Assembly (NCBI GenBank): GCA_965224735.1
Contig: OZ245059.1
Location: 1,860,001-1,924,000 of the forward strand
Length of the DNA stretch: 64,000 nucleotides
Reading direction: 5' to 3'
Source of the DNA: Robiginitomaculum_A sp036478535
GTDB taxonomy: Bacteria > Pseudomonadota > Alphaproteobacteria > Caulobacterales > Maricaulaceae
The notes under the pieces were generated by a model. It worked only from the letters and a program-made list of their open reading frames with translations, was not told the DNA's origin and did not search any database. Positions within the stretch are counted from its first letter, which is position 1. Every line of letters begins with the position of its first letter. Of this stretch, positions 54,562-62,792 are shown piece by piece. The translations under genes and the position numbers were made by a program.

Positions 54562-56126
54562 TCCGTTACCTCATCGAGCAGGCGTTTCATCTCTGCACGA
54601 ACGTCAGCTAATTCATCTTCCAAACCGTCAATTTCTATTTGCACGGCTTGAATATTTATTTCGGCTTCTTCCTCATAGGTATCGACATAGCGCGGGATGT
54701 TGAGGTTAAAGTCGTGTTCTTTGATCTCGTCAAATCCCGTTATATGGGCGTATTTTTCCACCTCTTTGCGGACTTGGTAAGTATCTACGACTTTGGCAAT
54801 ATGTTCATCCAGTAGAATGTTTTGGTTTTTACTGCCGTGGAAATCCTTGCTGGCATCAATAAATAAAACGTCCTTTTTATCTGCGTTGACGCCGCCTTTT
54901 TCACGGGAGCGGTCAAACACTAATATGGCGACGGGGATAGATGTACTGGGGAAGAGGTTGCCCGGCAAACCAATGACGGCGTCGAGCAGATTATCCTCTA
55001 TCAATTTTGTGCGGATGCGCCCCTCTGCGCCGCCACGAAACAATACGCCGTGAGGCACGACCACCGCAATGCGGCCTTGTTTTTCAATGCCAGCTTCTAT
55101 CATGTGGCTAATGAATGCAAAATCACCTTTGGACTTTGGCGGTATGCCGCGCCAGAAGCGGTTAAACATATCGCTCTGCGCTTCTTGCGCCCCCCATTTA
55201 TCCAGCGAGAACGGCGGGTTGGCAACAATGTTGTCAAACTTCATCAGCTTGTCATTTTCCACAAGGGCAGGACTGGTCAGTGTATTGCACCATTCAATCC
55301 TTGCGCTATCGACATCGTGCAAAAACATATTCATACGGCACAGCGCCCATGTGCTGCCATTGACTTCCATGCCGTAGAGCGAGAAATTATTGCCGCCCAC
55401 ATGCTTGGCCGCTTCGAGCAATAGCCCGCCCGAGCCACAAGCAGGGTCACATATCCGTGCGCCCTCTTGGGGGTTACAGAGTTTAGCCACCAATTCCGAG
55501 ACCTTTTGCGGTGTATAAAACTCGCCCGCTTTCTTGCCTGCGTCAGAGGCAAAGCGCTCAATCAGGTAGATATAAGTATCGCCGATAACATCGCTTGAAA
55601 TTCGAGAGGGGCGCATATCAAGCTCTGGCTTGTGGAAGTCCTCTAGCAGCATTTTAAGGCGGCGATTGCGGTCTTTGGTTCTGCCGAGATTAGCTTCGGA
55701 ATTAAAATCGATATTACGAAACACGCCCTCTAGCTTGCTACGGTTCGCGTCTTCGATGTGGTCAAGAACGATATTGAACAGCTCGCCTATATTGGGTGCA
55801 GAGCGGCGCTCATATAAAGAGTAATAATCGGCAGTGAATTCGTCGATTGTTACATCTTCGCCTTGGTCGTTCTTCTCGGTAAGTTTAATGACAGGTAGCA
55901 GGAAGCGCTCGCGCTCTAGCTTGCGGCGGATGCGTGTATCATCATCGCCGTACTTCTCTTTGTATTCATCATAATGGTCTTGCCATACGTCAGAGATATA
56001 TTTCAGAAATAGGGCAACGAGAATATAATCCTTGTACTGCGCCGCGTCCATGACTCCGCGAAAAGTGTCGCACGCGCTCCATGCGGCGTTATTGATGTCT
56101 TGCTGTATGATTTTTTGATTGTCCAT
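54558..56126 (-). CDS. hsdM: HsdM, type I DNA methyltransferase subunit
   Basis: A 522-residue N6-adenine methyltransferase with an N-terminal HsdM_N domain (NNAAWSACDTFRGVMDAAQY), AdoMet motif I ICDPACGSGGLLLEAAKH (about residue 225) and catalytic motif IV IVANPPFSLDKWG (about 303). It modifies host DNA together with HsdS. It begins 12 bases after the half-HsdS gene. Confidence 0.95.
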   Translation of the reverse strand: MDNQKIIQQDINNAAWSACDTFRGVMDAAQYKDYILVALFLKYISDVWQDHYDEYKEKYGDDDTRIRRKLERERFLLPVIKLTEKNDQGEDVTIDEFTADYYSLYERRSAPNIGELFNIVLDHIEDANRSKLEGVFRNIDFNSEANLGRTKDRNRRLKMLLEDFHKPELDMRPSRISSDVIGDTYIYLIERFASDAGKKAGEFYTPQKVSELVAKLCNPQEGARICDPACGSGGLLLEAAKHVGGNNFSLYGMEVNGSTWALCRMNMFLHDVDSARIEWCNTLTSPALVENDKLMKFDNIVANPPFSLDKWGAQEAQSDMFNRFWRGIPPKSKGDFAFISHMIEAGIEKQGRIAVVVPHGVLFRGGAEGRIRTKLIEDNLLDAVIGLPGNLFPSTSIPVAILVFDRSREKGGVNADKKDVLFIDASKDFHGSKNQNILLDEHIAKVVDTYQVRKEVEKYAHITGFDEIKEHDFNLNIPRYVDTYEEEAEINIQAVQIEIDGLEDELADVRAEMKRLLDEVTE

Positions 56127-56138
56127 GATGGGGCTCCG

Positions 56139-56717
56139 TTAATCGTTTTGTTTGGCTATCCGCGCAAGGCGGGCTTGAATGAGTTTGTGGCTTGTTTGGG
56201 CGATGTCTGTCAGCAGCGCGTGTTCGCGTTTGGCGAGTTTGCCCAAAGCCGCGATAGTTTCTTGTTTCTCAAGGCTAGGGAGGTCTATTTCGAGGTTTTG
56301 AATGTCACTAATAGACACCATTTTAATGGTCGCGCCTCTGGCCGTAGCTTGTATGCGTCTTTGCGTACTGGACGCGTTTAAATACCAAGCCACATATTCG
56401 GGCAACGCAATACGGCTATCCACGCGAATGCGCAGCAAGGAGGACGTTATCAGCGCGGGTGTATCAATCGCTGGCATCACTGCTACTGTATTATTGTTCC
56501 CGCGTGTCTTCACAAGCAGGTCACCCTCTAAGGCAAGATACTTTTCTTTTAGCTTCGGTTCGAAAATTCGTGTAAGTGTAGCAGGTAGTAACTCACCAAG
56601 CGTACTAATGTTACCCGCTTGAACTGCAAGCGCGTTACCATCGTCTGCGAACTCAATACGCGAGCGAAAATTAACGCCCGATTGAGTAGTTGCTAGTTGT
56701 CCAAGCTTTAATTTCAT
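56139..56717 (-). CDS. Half-length HsdS (single recognition domain)
   Basis: A 192-residue protein with one target-recognition domain (LGQLATTQSGVNFRSRIEFA, then EGDLLVKTRGNNNTVAVMPA) followed by one conserved helix (PSLEKQETIAALGKLAKREH). The start is ATG 56717; the longer frame adds 26 unlikely residues. It is the first gene of the operon. Half-size HsdS proteins can dimerise to make a functional specificity subunit or recombine with hsdS to change specificity; either would give the operon a second target. Whether it is active is unknown. Confidence 0.8.
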   Translation of the reverse strand: MKLKLGQLATTQSGVNFRSRIEFADDGNALAVQAGNISTLGELLPATLTRIFEPKLKEKYLALEGDLLVKTRGNNNTVAVMPAIDTPALITSSLLRIRVDSRIALPEYVAWYLNASSTQRRIQATARGATIKMVSISDIQNLEIDLPSLEKQETIAALGKLAKREHALLTDIAQTSHKLIQARLARIAKQND

Positions 56718-56906
56718 GTTAGTAGTTATCCTATTCGTACACATACAGAATATACACGAACAATTCCCCTTGTCAATAGCTATTTTTGTAATCAATCCGT
56801 AACTACATATTTATTTACACTCGCGCTACCTCCCATATCCCGCAACCTTTATATTTTCACCCTGTAAACACTTTGATGCGGGCGGGATGAACTGGTAAAG
56901 TTGGGG

Positions 56907-57065
56907 ATGGATGATATTGCTTTAGAGGACATAGAGGCGGCGACTCGGACTGCGGCTTTTGTTGTGCGGACTTATGGCGATCAATACTGGCCGTTGTTTG
57001 CGCGGCTTGAGCGGGAACTGAAAGATCGGCGCTCTCGGATTGAGCGGCTTTCTAAATATCAGTAA
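56907..57065 (+). CDS. Small integrase-convergent protein, element 2
   Basis: A 52-residue protein MDDIALEDIEAATRTAAFVV then YGDQYWPLFARLERELKDRR and a basic end. It is a clear paralogue of the protein at 42192-42386 in the same position and orientation relative to its integrase, overlapping the integrase stop by seven bases. GGGG precedes the ATG weakly. A 13-base motif ACCCTGTAAACAC at 56859-56871 upstream recurs before traG. Confidence 0.65.
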   Translation: MDDIALEDIEAATRTAAFVVRTYGDQYWPLFARLERELKDRRSRIERLSKYQ

Positions 57066-58441
57066 TGCTTATCTAGGCTTTCTATGAATGCATCTGTGAC
57101 AGGATGGGCAATTTTCAATAATTCATCGCGCCTAAATTCCATCGATCCACCATCGCCATAATATGGGCGGCTGTTTTTGTGTCCCATGAGAAGGCAGCGC
57201 AAGCCGTAATCTAGCCCTGCCTCTAACATGCGCTTTTCAAAAGAATGGCGGAACGAATAAATACGGTGGTCTTTGTAGGAGAATAAATCCCTTTTCCTAA
57301 AAGCGTCCATTAAGGACGCGGAGAGCAAATTGCTTCTATCGCGATAATGGGGAAAGCCGCTCGGGGATTTCTTGAAAGCTTCGAGCGATACGCCAACAAG
57401 CGGAATATCTCTGATCGATAATTTAGATTTAAGCTGCATGTCTTCGCGGGCTCTAATGCGGATATGCGGAACCTCGTGCTCCAGTACAATATTTTCAGGT
57501 AAGAGATTGGCAAGCTCGCTGGGGCGGCAACCCGTTTCTATCAGGTCGTAAACGAGTAAGGCGGCTTCGTTCTTTAAACCCTTAAATATATTCGGTTTCA
57601 AAATTTGTGCCCTGACCCAATCATCTGCAAAGGGCGGCACATCTTTGATGCTGTTATCGGTGTAATGCAGATTGCGAAACGGGTTCTCGCGGCTCTCCTC
57701 GCCCACATATTCCCAATACTCGCGGTAGAGCTTTCTGACATTGCCAAGGTCGCGATTGGCGCTGTTGGCGGATAGTCCGCGTTTGCCATCTTTGGGTTTA
57801 AGGCGATTGCCCCACCATCCGTAAAATTTACGCGCATGTTTGCGGGTGATCTTGTCCATTGGAATATTGCCAACGTGTTTTCCGAAATTGCTTATGGCGC
57901 GCAGTTTGACTTTGCGCCAAGATTTAATCTGGTTTTCTGATTTGTGCAGAAGTTCAGAAATTGCGATTTTCTCAAAATATATTTCGAGCGCCTCGGTAAT
58001 TTTGACCGACGGGGTTTTCGCGCCGCCTAAAACGGCTTCCACCTCTTGCGCTTGGTTCGTCTTAGCATTGTTGACGAGGGCAAAGCGTTCGATCAGTTCT
58101 TGCAAAGCGGCTGTCTGCGCAAGTTCATCCACGGGCGTATAAATAAACCCGCGCGCCATGGCTCGGCGCTTGGCCGACTGGTATCTGTTAATCGCAGCCT
58201 TTGTTGTAAGTCCTATTTTGCCGCTGGCACCCTGATAGGAAAGCGTACTCCAATACTGATTATCGGCCTCTACCAATGCATCGCGGCGCGCTCTGGCCAC
58301 CTCAAGCGATGATGTGCGCAAAGATTTGCGGATCATGGCCCGATTATCGACCTGTAAATAAGGTTTGAGAATACGCCTAACATAGTGCCAACGCCCGTTT
58401 CTGCTCTGTAAATATTGGTTTAAATCTCTCATATCGCCCAT
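57059..58441 (-). CDS. Tyrosine integrase of element 2 (tRNA-Leu)
   Basis: A 460-residue tyrosine recombinase with the same architecture as the first: DUF6538-like N-terminus (RNGRWHYVRRILKPYLQVD), box I ETGCRPSELANLLPENI, box II IYSFRHSFEKRMLEAGLDYG with LMGHKN, and the final YYGDGGSMEFRRDELLK. Again Tyr replaces the usual first His of HxxR. ATG 58441 was chosen because the longest frame runs into tRNA-Leu and begins with repeats. Its 5' end faces the 3' end of tRNA-Leu, so it is the integrase of the hsd element. Confidence 0.9.
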   Translation of the reverse strand: MGDMRDLNQYLQSRNGRWHYVRRILKPYLQVDNRAMIRKSLRTSSLEVARARRDALVEADNQYWSTLSYQGASGKIGLTTKAAINRYQSAKRRAMARGFIYTPVDELAQTAALQELIERFALVNNAKTNQAQEVEAVLGGAKTPSVKITEALEIYFEKIAISELLHKSENQIKSWRKVKLRAISNFGKHVGNIPMDKITRKHARKFYGWWGNRLKPKDGKRGLSANSANRDLGNVRKLYREYWEYVGEESRENPFRNLHYTDNSIKDVPPFADDWVRAQILKPNIFKGLKNEAALLVYDLIETGCRPSELANLLPENIVLEHEVPHIRIRAREDMQLKSKLSIRDIPLVGVSLEAFKKSPSGFPHYRDRSNLLSASLMDAFRKRDLFSYKDHRIYSFRHSFEKRMLEAGLDYGLRCLLMGHKNSRPYYGDGGSMEFRRDELLKIAHPVTDAFIESLDKHY

Positions 58442-58443
58442 AA

Positions 58444-58475
58444 TGTTACACGTTTTGTTACACAAAATGTTACAC
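58444..58475. repeat. Three direct repeats upstream of integrase 2
   Basis: TGTTACAC at 58444-58451, 58456-58463 and 58468-58475, a strict 12-base period, directly before the integrase start. The layout mirrors the repeats before integrase 1 although the sequence differs. Confidence 0.75.
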
Positions 58476-58564
58476 AAAATAACGAGAAATTGGGGGAACA
58501 CGTGACTCCCAAAGTAAAATAGTGTATAGTTACAACATGTTAGCTCATGTAAGGGAGAGTATAA

Positions 58565-58651
58565 TGGTGCGGCCGAGAAGACTCGAACTTCCACGGGAGT
58601 TACCCCACAGCGACCTCAACGCTGCGCGTCTACCAATTCCGCCACGGCCGC
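58565..58651 (-). tRNA. tRNA-Leu (anticodon GAG)
   Basis: An 87-base class II tRNA with acceptor GCGGCCG/CGGCCGC, anticodon GAG in CGTTGAGGTC, a long variable arm (TGTGGGGTAACTCCCGT) and encoded CCA. The integrase gene starts 124 bases from its 3' end, making it the likely attachment site of element 2. Confidence 0.95.
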
Positions 58652-58755
58652 ACATTGAGGAAAGAGGGAATTAGCAAACTTAAGAAGGTTTGCAAAGAAA
58701 AAACTTCGTATATCCGCCACTTGATTTTACGTGCAATACAAGTCACATCAATCTT

Positions 58756-59427
58756 ATGGAAAAAAAACACACCATTTTCAGCAACAAGCCCGCTCAGTGG
58801 AAAATTGAAGCGGCGCCTGTGTCTTATCCGCGCGCGTTGGATTTTATGGAAAAACGGGTCGCCGCTATTGCAAATGTTGACGCGCACGAGTTGGTTTGGC
58901 TTTTGGAGCACAAGTCATTATACACGGCAGGGACGAGCGCAAAACCAGACGACCTTATTGACCCAGAGCGTTTCCCTGTGTTTAAGGCTGGGCGCGGCGG
59001 GCAATATACTTATCACGGGCCAGGGCAGCGGGTGGCCTATTTCATGCTGGATTTAAAAACACGCGGGCGTGATGTACGGGCCTTTGTGGCAGGGCTGGAA
59101 AATTTGGTCATTGATACACTGGCAGATTTTGGCGTGGATGCGGATAGGCGCACGGGGCGCATTGGCGTGTGGGTTAATATGCCTGACAAGACGGAAGCCA
59201 AAATCGCCGCTATTGGTGTGCGCATACGACGTTGGGTTAGCTTTCATGGTATTTCTATTAATGTAAATCCAGACCTTGAGCACTTTAGCGGCATTGTCCC
59301 GTGCGGCATAAGCCAGCACGGCGTTACCAGCTTACATGCACTTGGCATACAAACCCATATGAACGCCATTGATGAAGCCCTTGCCAAAAATTTTGAAAAA
59401 CGCTTTGGGCCAATCAATAGTCAATAA
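58756..59427 (+). CDS. lipB: LipB, octanoyl-ACP:protein transferase
   Basis: A 223-residue cytoplasmic enzyme that moves octanoate from acyl carrier protein to lipoyl domains, the first step of protein lipoylation. It shows GGQYTYHGPGQRVAYFMLDL (substrate pocket), KIAAIGVRIRRWVSFHGISI (catalytic Lys) and FSGIVPCGI (catalytic Cys). ATG 58756 fits the family start; an in-frame start 66 bases earlier runs toward the tRNA. It is a chromosomal housekeeping gene and marks the right border of the second element. Confidence 0.95.
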   Translation: MEKKHTIFSNKPAQWKIEAAPVSYPRALDFMEKRVAAIANVDAHELVWLLEHKSLYTAGTSAKPDDLIDPERFPVFKAGRGGQYTYHGPGQRVAYFMLDLKTRGRDVRAFVAGLENLVIDTLADFGVDADRRTGRIGVWVNMPDKTEAKIAAIGVRIRRWVSFHGISINVNPDLEHFSGIVPCGISQHGVTSLHALGIQTHMNAIDEALAKNFEKRFGPINSQ

Positions 59428-59456
59428 AAACTAGCGCAAAGAATGTGCTTTAAAAA

Positions 59457-59975
59457 TTATCTTGGTATTCCAAATCTATTTTCATCTGAATCTGATTTTA
59501 AAACAGCATTGACTCCAAAGGCTAAAATTGCACCTGCGAGTGTGCTTCCAAGCGCATAAGGTAAAGCTATCATTTTCATCAGTGGACCATATTTGTTAAA
59601 CAATTCCATTTCAACTTCTTGTCCAGCCCCATCTATGTTTTGAATTATTTCTTTCATTTCATTCATAAGTTTTACGGCATCAGGCGCCATCATTTTCGTA
59701 AGCACATTTCCCAACACATTAAAGAGAATAAGAAAAGCGATAAAAATTAACAAATAAAGCCACCCAGATTTATCAGAATCATGGAAGCGCTTCGCGAATA
59801 AGCAACCCCACATATATACGAGGAGAAGTGAGACCAGAGTCGCAAAAAACCCCATGCTCAAACCTATTGTCCAAATCATCCAAAGAATGATATTAAGGAT
59901 TATTAGTATAATTGCACCCGTCATAAATTCAGACGAATTAATCCGCCCGCTTGGTGAAAATAGTAACTTTCCCAT
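59457..59975 (-). CDS. DUF805-like membrane protein
   Basis: A 172-residue membrane protein with the DUF805 start LFSPSGRINSSEFMTG, four hydrophobic helices and the conserved CLFAKRFHDSDKSGWLYLLI (R.HD..ksGW). Function unknown; members are widespread inner-membrane proteins. ATG 59975 is preceded by AAAGGAGAG. Convergent with lipB. Confidence 0.8.
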   Translation of the reverse strand: MGKLLFSPSGRINSSEFMTGAIILIILNIILWMIWTIGLSMGFFATLVSLLLVYMWGCLFAKRFHDSDKSGWLYLLIFIAFLILFNVLGNVLTKMMAPDAVKLMNEMKEIIQNIDGAGQEVEMELFNKYGPLMKMIALPYALGSTLAGAILAFGVNAVLKSDSDENRFGIPR

Positions 59976-60022
59976 TGAGCTCTCCTTTGTTGTATGGCAG
60001 GGTATTATGATCCAAAATTCTA

Positions 60023-60067
60023 AATAACACAAGGAAAAATAACACAAGGAAAAATAACACAAGGAAA
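60023..60067. repeat. 15-base tandem repeat, three units
   Basis: AATAACACAAGGAAA repeated three times head to tail, upstream of the DUF805 gene (read leftward, within its leader or promoter). Copy number could vary and alter expression. Confidence 0.8.
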
Positions 60068-60076
60068 ACTAAACCA

Positions 60077-60096
60077 CCACCGACTAAAGTCGGTGG
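60077..60096. repeat. Perfect 9-base hairpin
   Basis: CCACCGACT-AA-AGTCGGTGG, with AAACC before and GTTTG after. It resembles end hairpins of IS200/IS605 elements and could equally be a bidirectional terminator. Confidence 0.6.
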
Positions 60097-60141
60097 GTTT
60101 GTTAGTATACCGGCGATACACTACGAGGCGATGCAAGAACA

Positions 60142-60360
60142 ATGAAAACAAATTACCTCAACCCCTTTCCTTTGCCACAAACTGTTACTAGCAAGCAAAA
60201 AAACGACTTAGTGAAACTTACGAAAAAAATCGTAAAAGCGACAAACATACCTAACAACTCAAAAGAAATCACAGATATATTCCAAAAAATCGATAAGCAG
60301 GTTTATGCGCTCTACGGCCTAAAAAAGAAACACATCAAAGCGATTGAAGATAGCCTTTAG
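60142..60360 (+). CDS. Possible C-terminal remnant of an N6-methylase
   Basis: A 72-residue frame YLNPFPLPQTVTSKQKNDLV then IDKQVYALYGLKKKHIKAIE. The ID..VY.LYGL..eei..IE ending is characteristic of the C-terminus of Eco57I/TaqI-type methyltransferases and restriction-modification fusions. Nothing upstream continues it, so it is probably a 5'-truncated remnant, cut near the hairpin at 60077. It could also be a small standalone protein. The next gene starts nine bases later. Confidence 0.45.
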   Translation: MKTNYLNPFPLPQTVTSKQKNDLVKLTKKIVKATNIPNNSKEITDIFQKIDKQVYALYGLKKKHIKAIEDSL

Positions 60361-60592
60361 GATTCAGTATGCCCGAAATAATTTACATTCTTATCAATGA
60401 GGCCATGCCCGGTTATGTAAAGGTTGGCCGCACGGCTACATCAATTGAACAACGTATGAAGGAGCTAGACAACACATCTATGCCCTTGCCCTTTGAATGC
60501 TACCACGCAGCAATCGTTGAGAACTCAGAGGTGGTCCTATAAATTCGGACCATGTGTTAAGGTGAATTGTGCTTTAGAAAGGACGATTTACA

Positions 60593-60874
60593 ATGACCAA
60601 GAGAAAACGACATTCAGCAGAGTTTAAGGCCCGTGTGGCGCTCGATGCCATCCGCGAGGAACTGACGCTGGCCGAGCTGAGCGCCAAGCACGGCGTTCAC
60701 CCCAATATGATCAGTGCGTGGAAACGTGCTGCCATAAAAAACATGGCAGATGCCTTTAGCAAACGAGGTGCCGGGCAAGGACAAACGAGTGAGGCAGAGC
60801 TTGATAAGCTGCACGCCAAGATTGGTCAGCTGGTTGTGGAGCGGGATTTTTTGCAAAAGGCCTTCGGTCGTTAA
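60593..60874 (+). CDS. IS3-family OrfA
   Basis: A 93-residue helix-turn-helix protein KRKRHSAEFKARVALDAIRE, ELSAKHGVHPNMISAWKRAA and a leucine-zipper tail LDKLHAKIGQLVVERDFLQK. It binds the element's ends. Near its end, GAT TTT TTG contains the T-TTT-TTG heptamer in the right phase for -1 frameshifting into orfB, giving the OrfAB transposase. Confidence 0.9.
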   Translation: MTKRKRHSAEFKARVALDAIREELTLAELSAKHGVHPNMISAWKRAAIKNMADAFSKRGAGQGQTSEAELDKLHAKIGQLVVERDFLQKAFGR

Positions 60875-60891
60875 GCAAGGAGCGAAGGCAA

Positions 60892-61749
60892 ATGTGTATT
60901 GATAAAAATCATACAAGGCTGAGCGTTCGCCGCCAGTGCACACTTTTATCCTTTGTGCGCTCTGGGCTGTATTATCACCGCGTCGGGGAGAGCGCCGAGA
61001 ATTTGAGGTTCATGCGGATTATTGAGTGCGCAGCCTGCCTCTTGTGCAAGCAGTTTCTCAAAACACCGTGGTATGGGTCTCGGCAAATGGCGCGGTATAT
61101 GCAGCGCCAAGGCCACAAGGCTGGCCGGCACCGTATCCGCCGCTTGATGCGCCTCATGCGGCTCGTACCCATATACCAAACGCCCAATACCAGTAGGAAA
61201 CACGCGAAACACAAAGTCTATCCCTACCTGCTGGGAAAGCTTAATATCAACAGACCCAATCAGGTTTGGTGCACAGATATTACCTATATTCCCATGCGCA
61301 AAGGGTTTTTGTACCTTGTTGCGGTTATGGATTGGTATAGCCGTAAGGTGCTATCGTGGCGGTTGTCCAACACGATGGAGGTTGAGTTTTGCACCGAGGC
61401 CCTCAAAGAAGCCTTGGCCAGATATGGCCCGCCGGAAATCTTCAACACAGATCAGGGAAGCCAATTTACCAGCCATGAATTTACAAAGGTATTGAAAGAT
61501 GCAAGCGTCAAAATCTCCATGGACGGCAAAGGCCGCTGGATTGACAACCGTATGATCGAACGGCTCTGGCGGTCTTTGAAATATGAATGCGTATATTTGC
61601 GAGCCTTTGAAAATGGCCCGCAAGCCAAGCGGGATATTGGCGAATGGATTACTTATTACAACACCGAGCGCCCTCATTCAACGCACGGAATATTGACACC
61701 AGGCGAAACCTATGACATGAAAACACAACCAGAGAAATTGGCAGCATAA
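60892..61749 (+). CDS. IS3-family OrfB (DDE transposase)
   Basis: 285 residues from the first ATG; in the fusion, translation enters this frame upstream through the slippery site. It has the HTH_21-like segment and the DDE catalytic core: WCTDITYIP (D), FNTDQGSQFTSHEF (D) and the E in WIDNRMIERLWRSLKYE. Intact, so the element should be mobile. Confidence 0.9.
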   Translation: MCIDKNHTRLSVRRQCTLLSFVRSGLYYHRVGESAENLRFMRIIECAACLLCKQFLKTPWYGSRQMARYMQRQGHKAGRHRIRRLMRLMRLVPIYQTPNTSRKHAKHKVYPYLLGKLNINRPNQVWCTDITYIPMRKGFLYLVAVMDWYSRKVLSWRLSNTMEVEFCTEALKEALARYGPPEIFNTDQGSQFTSHEFTKVLKDASVKISMDGKGRWIDNRMIERLWRSLKYECVYLRAFENGPQAKRDIGEWITYYNTERPHSTHGILTPGETYDMKTQPEKLAA

Positions 61750-62267
61750 TGATAACAGCAATTCACCTTATTTAAGCTGCCACATGGTCCAAATCATAGG
61801 ACCACCTCTCTCTGCCCTTAACGTATTCATGCGGCCTATAAAGATCGCCGCGTTCGTAAACGTAGAGAATTTTTTCAAGTCGACCCAGAACAAATTCGCA
61901 ATGCTTTATTGCTCGCCCAAATCAAGGATGTCACCCCCCGCGAAGATGTTGTTGAAGAACCCGAAGATATACGCGCATTGAACAAAGCGCGTAACAAGCG
62001 TGGTAATTTCAATTTTGAACTAGTGAATATTCCCATTGGTTCCACTTTGACTTTTTCAAAAGATGATGATGTGTCCTGCATTGTAATCGACAACAAAAAG
62101 GTTGATTTTGAAGGCACGGCAATGAGCCTAAGTAAAAGCGCCTTAGCCGTTGTTCATAGGCTTGGCTATACATGGAAAGCCCTTGCTGGCCCCGACTATT
62201 GGCAATTCGAAGGCGAAACTCTTACAGCACGCCGTTTACGGTTTGAAGAAGAAGCCAATGAAAATCA

Positions 62268-62792
62268 ATGATGTTTTCGAACACACCCAAAGAACATGAC
62301 CGCTATATATCTCAACAAGCTTTGTTCGAGTATTTTTTCGGCGGGCGCTCTTTAGAAGAAGTCACCTGCAAAGATTTTATAAAATTGATTAAAGTAAAAA
62401 CGCGAAAATTACAGTGGCAAGAAGGCGGGCTACTCATAGCGTTTCTTATGTTTTTCGCCCTTCCAATAATTGACTATGTAAGAACTGAACACTTCACTGA
62501 TTTTTCTATGTTTAGTATAGCTATTTCTGTCGCCATGTTAATTTTCTGGCTAGTACTAAAAACCAAGCGAATTGACTTTGATGTTTCGAATCTCGTTAGG
62601 AAAATGAAGCACCCTGAACAATTTGAAAAATTCTTGGAGTATCAAGCCGCATTTAATCAATCCGATTTACCATTGTTAAGGCTTACCGCTTGGGGTTATT
62701 GGAATTCGGGATACATTCACAAAGCCGATAACGGTATTTTAGCATTGCTAGGGTCAGGACCTATTAATTTTAGGGATTCCCATTTTGTCTAA
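62268..62792 (+). CDS. Unknown membrane protein, C-terminus altered by an IS5 element
   Basis: 174 residues as now encoded; the native part ends at 62750 (residue 161). Two hydrophobic segments (LLIAFLMFFALPIIDYV and MFSIAISVAMLIFWLVL) suggest an inner-membrane protein with a cytoplasmic C-terminal domain (VRKMKHPEQFEKFLEYQAAF). The last 14 residues come from the IS. Removing the IS and its TA duplication restores the frame to a TGA at 63630-63632. It overlaps the upstream gene by ATGA. Family unknown. Confidence 0.6.
   Translation: MMFSNTPKEHDRYISQQALFEYFFGGRSLEEVTCKDFIKLIKVKTRKLQWQEGGLLIAFLMFFALPIIDYVRTEHFTDFSMFSIAISVAMLIFWLVLKTKRIDFDVSNLVRKMKHPEQFEKFLEYQAAFNQSDLPLLRLTAWGYWNSGYIHKADNGILALLGSGPINFRDSHFV

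Larger units (their letters stand above)
60527..61809 (+). mobile_element. IS3-family element
   Basis: 1283 bases with terminal inverted repeats beginning AGAGGTGGTCCTAT, flanked by a 3-base duplication CTC (60524-60526 and 61810-61812). Contains orfA and orfB with a T-TTT-TTG slippery site at 60847-60853. It splits the T5orf172-type gene. Confidence 0.9.
60369..62271 (+). pseudogene. T5orf172-type gene broken by an IS3 element
   Basis: The first 52 codons (MPEIIYILINEAMPGYVKVG, RTATSIEQRMKELDNTSMPL) are a T5orf172/GIY-YIG start. The continuation lies beyond the IS3-family element as IHAAYKDRRVRKRREFFQVD and so on to 62271, ending in a short C-terminal domain (NFNFELVNIPIGSTLTFSKD). Removing the element and one copy of its CTC duplication leaves the halves one base out of frame, so a separate small deletion or frameshift is also present. 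The 62271 end overlaps the next gene by ATGA. Confidence 0.75.

Noticed and set aside
58444..58475. Regular direct repeats as a CRISPR array
   Set aside because: Units are 8 bases with 4-base gaps and only three copies; no array elsewhere and no cas genes.
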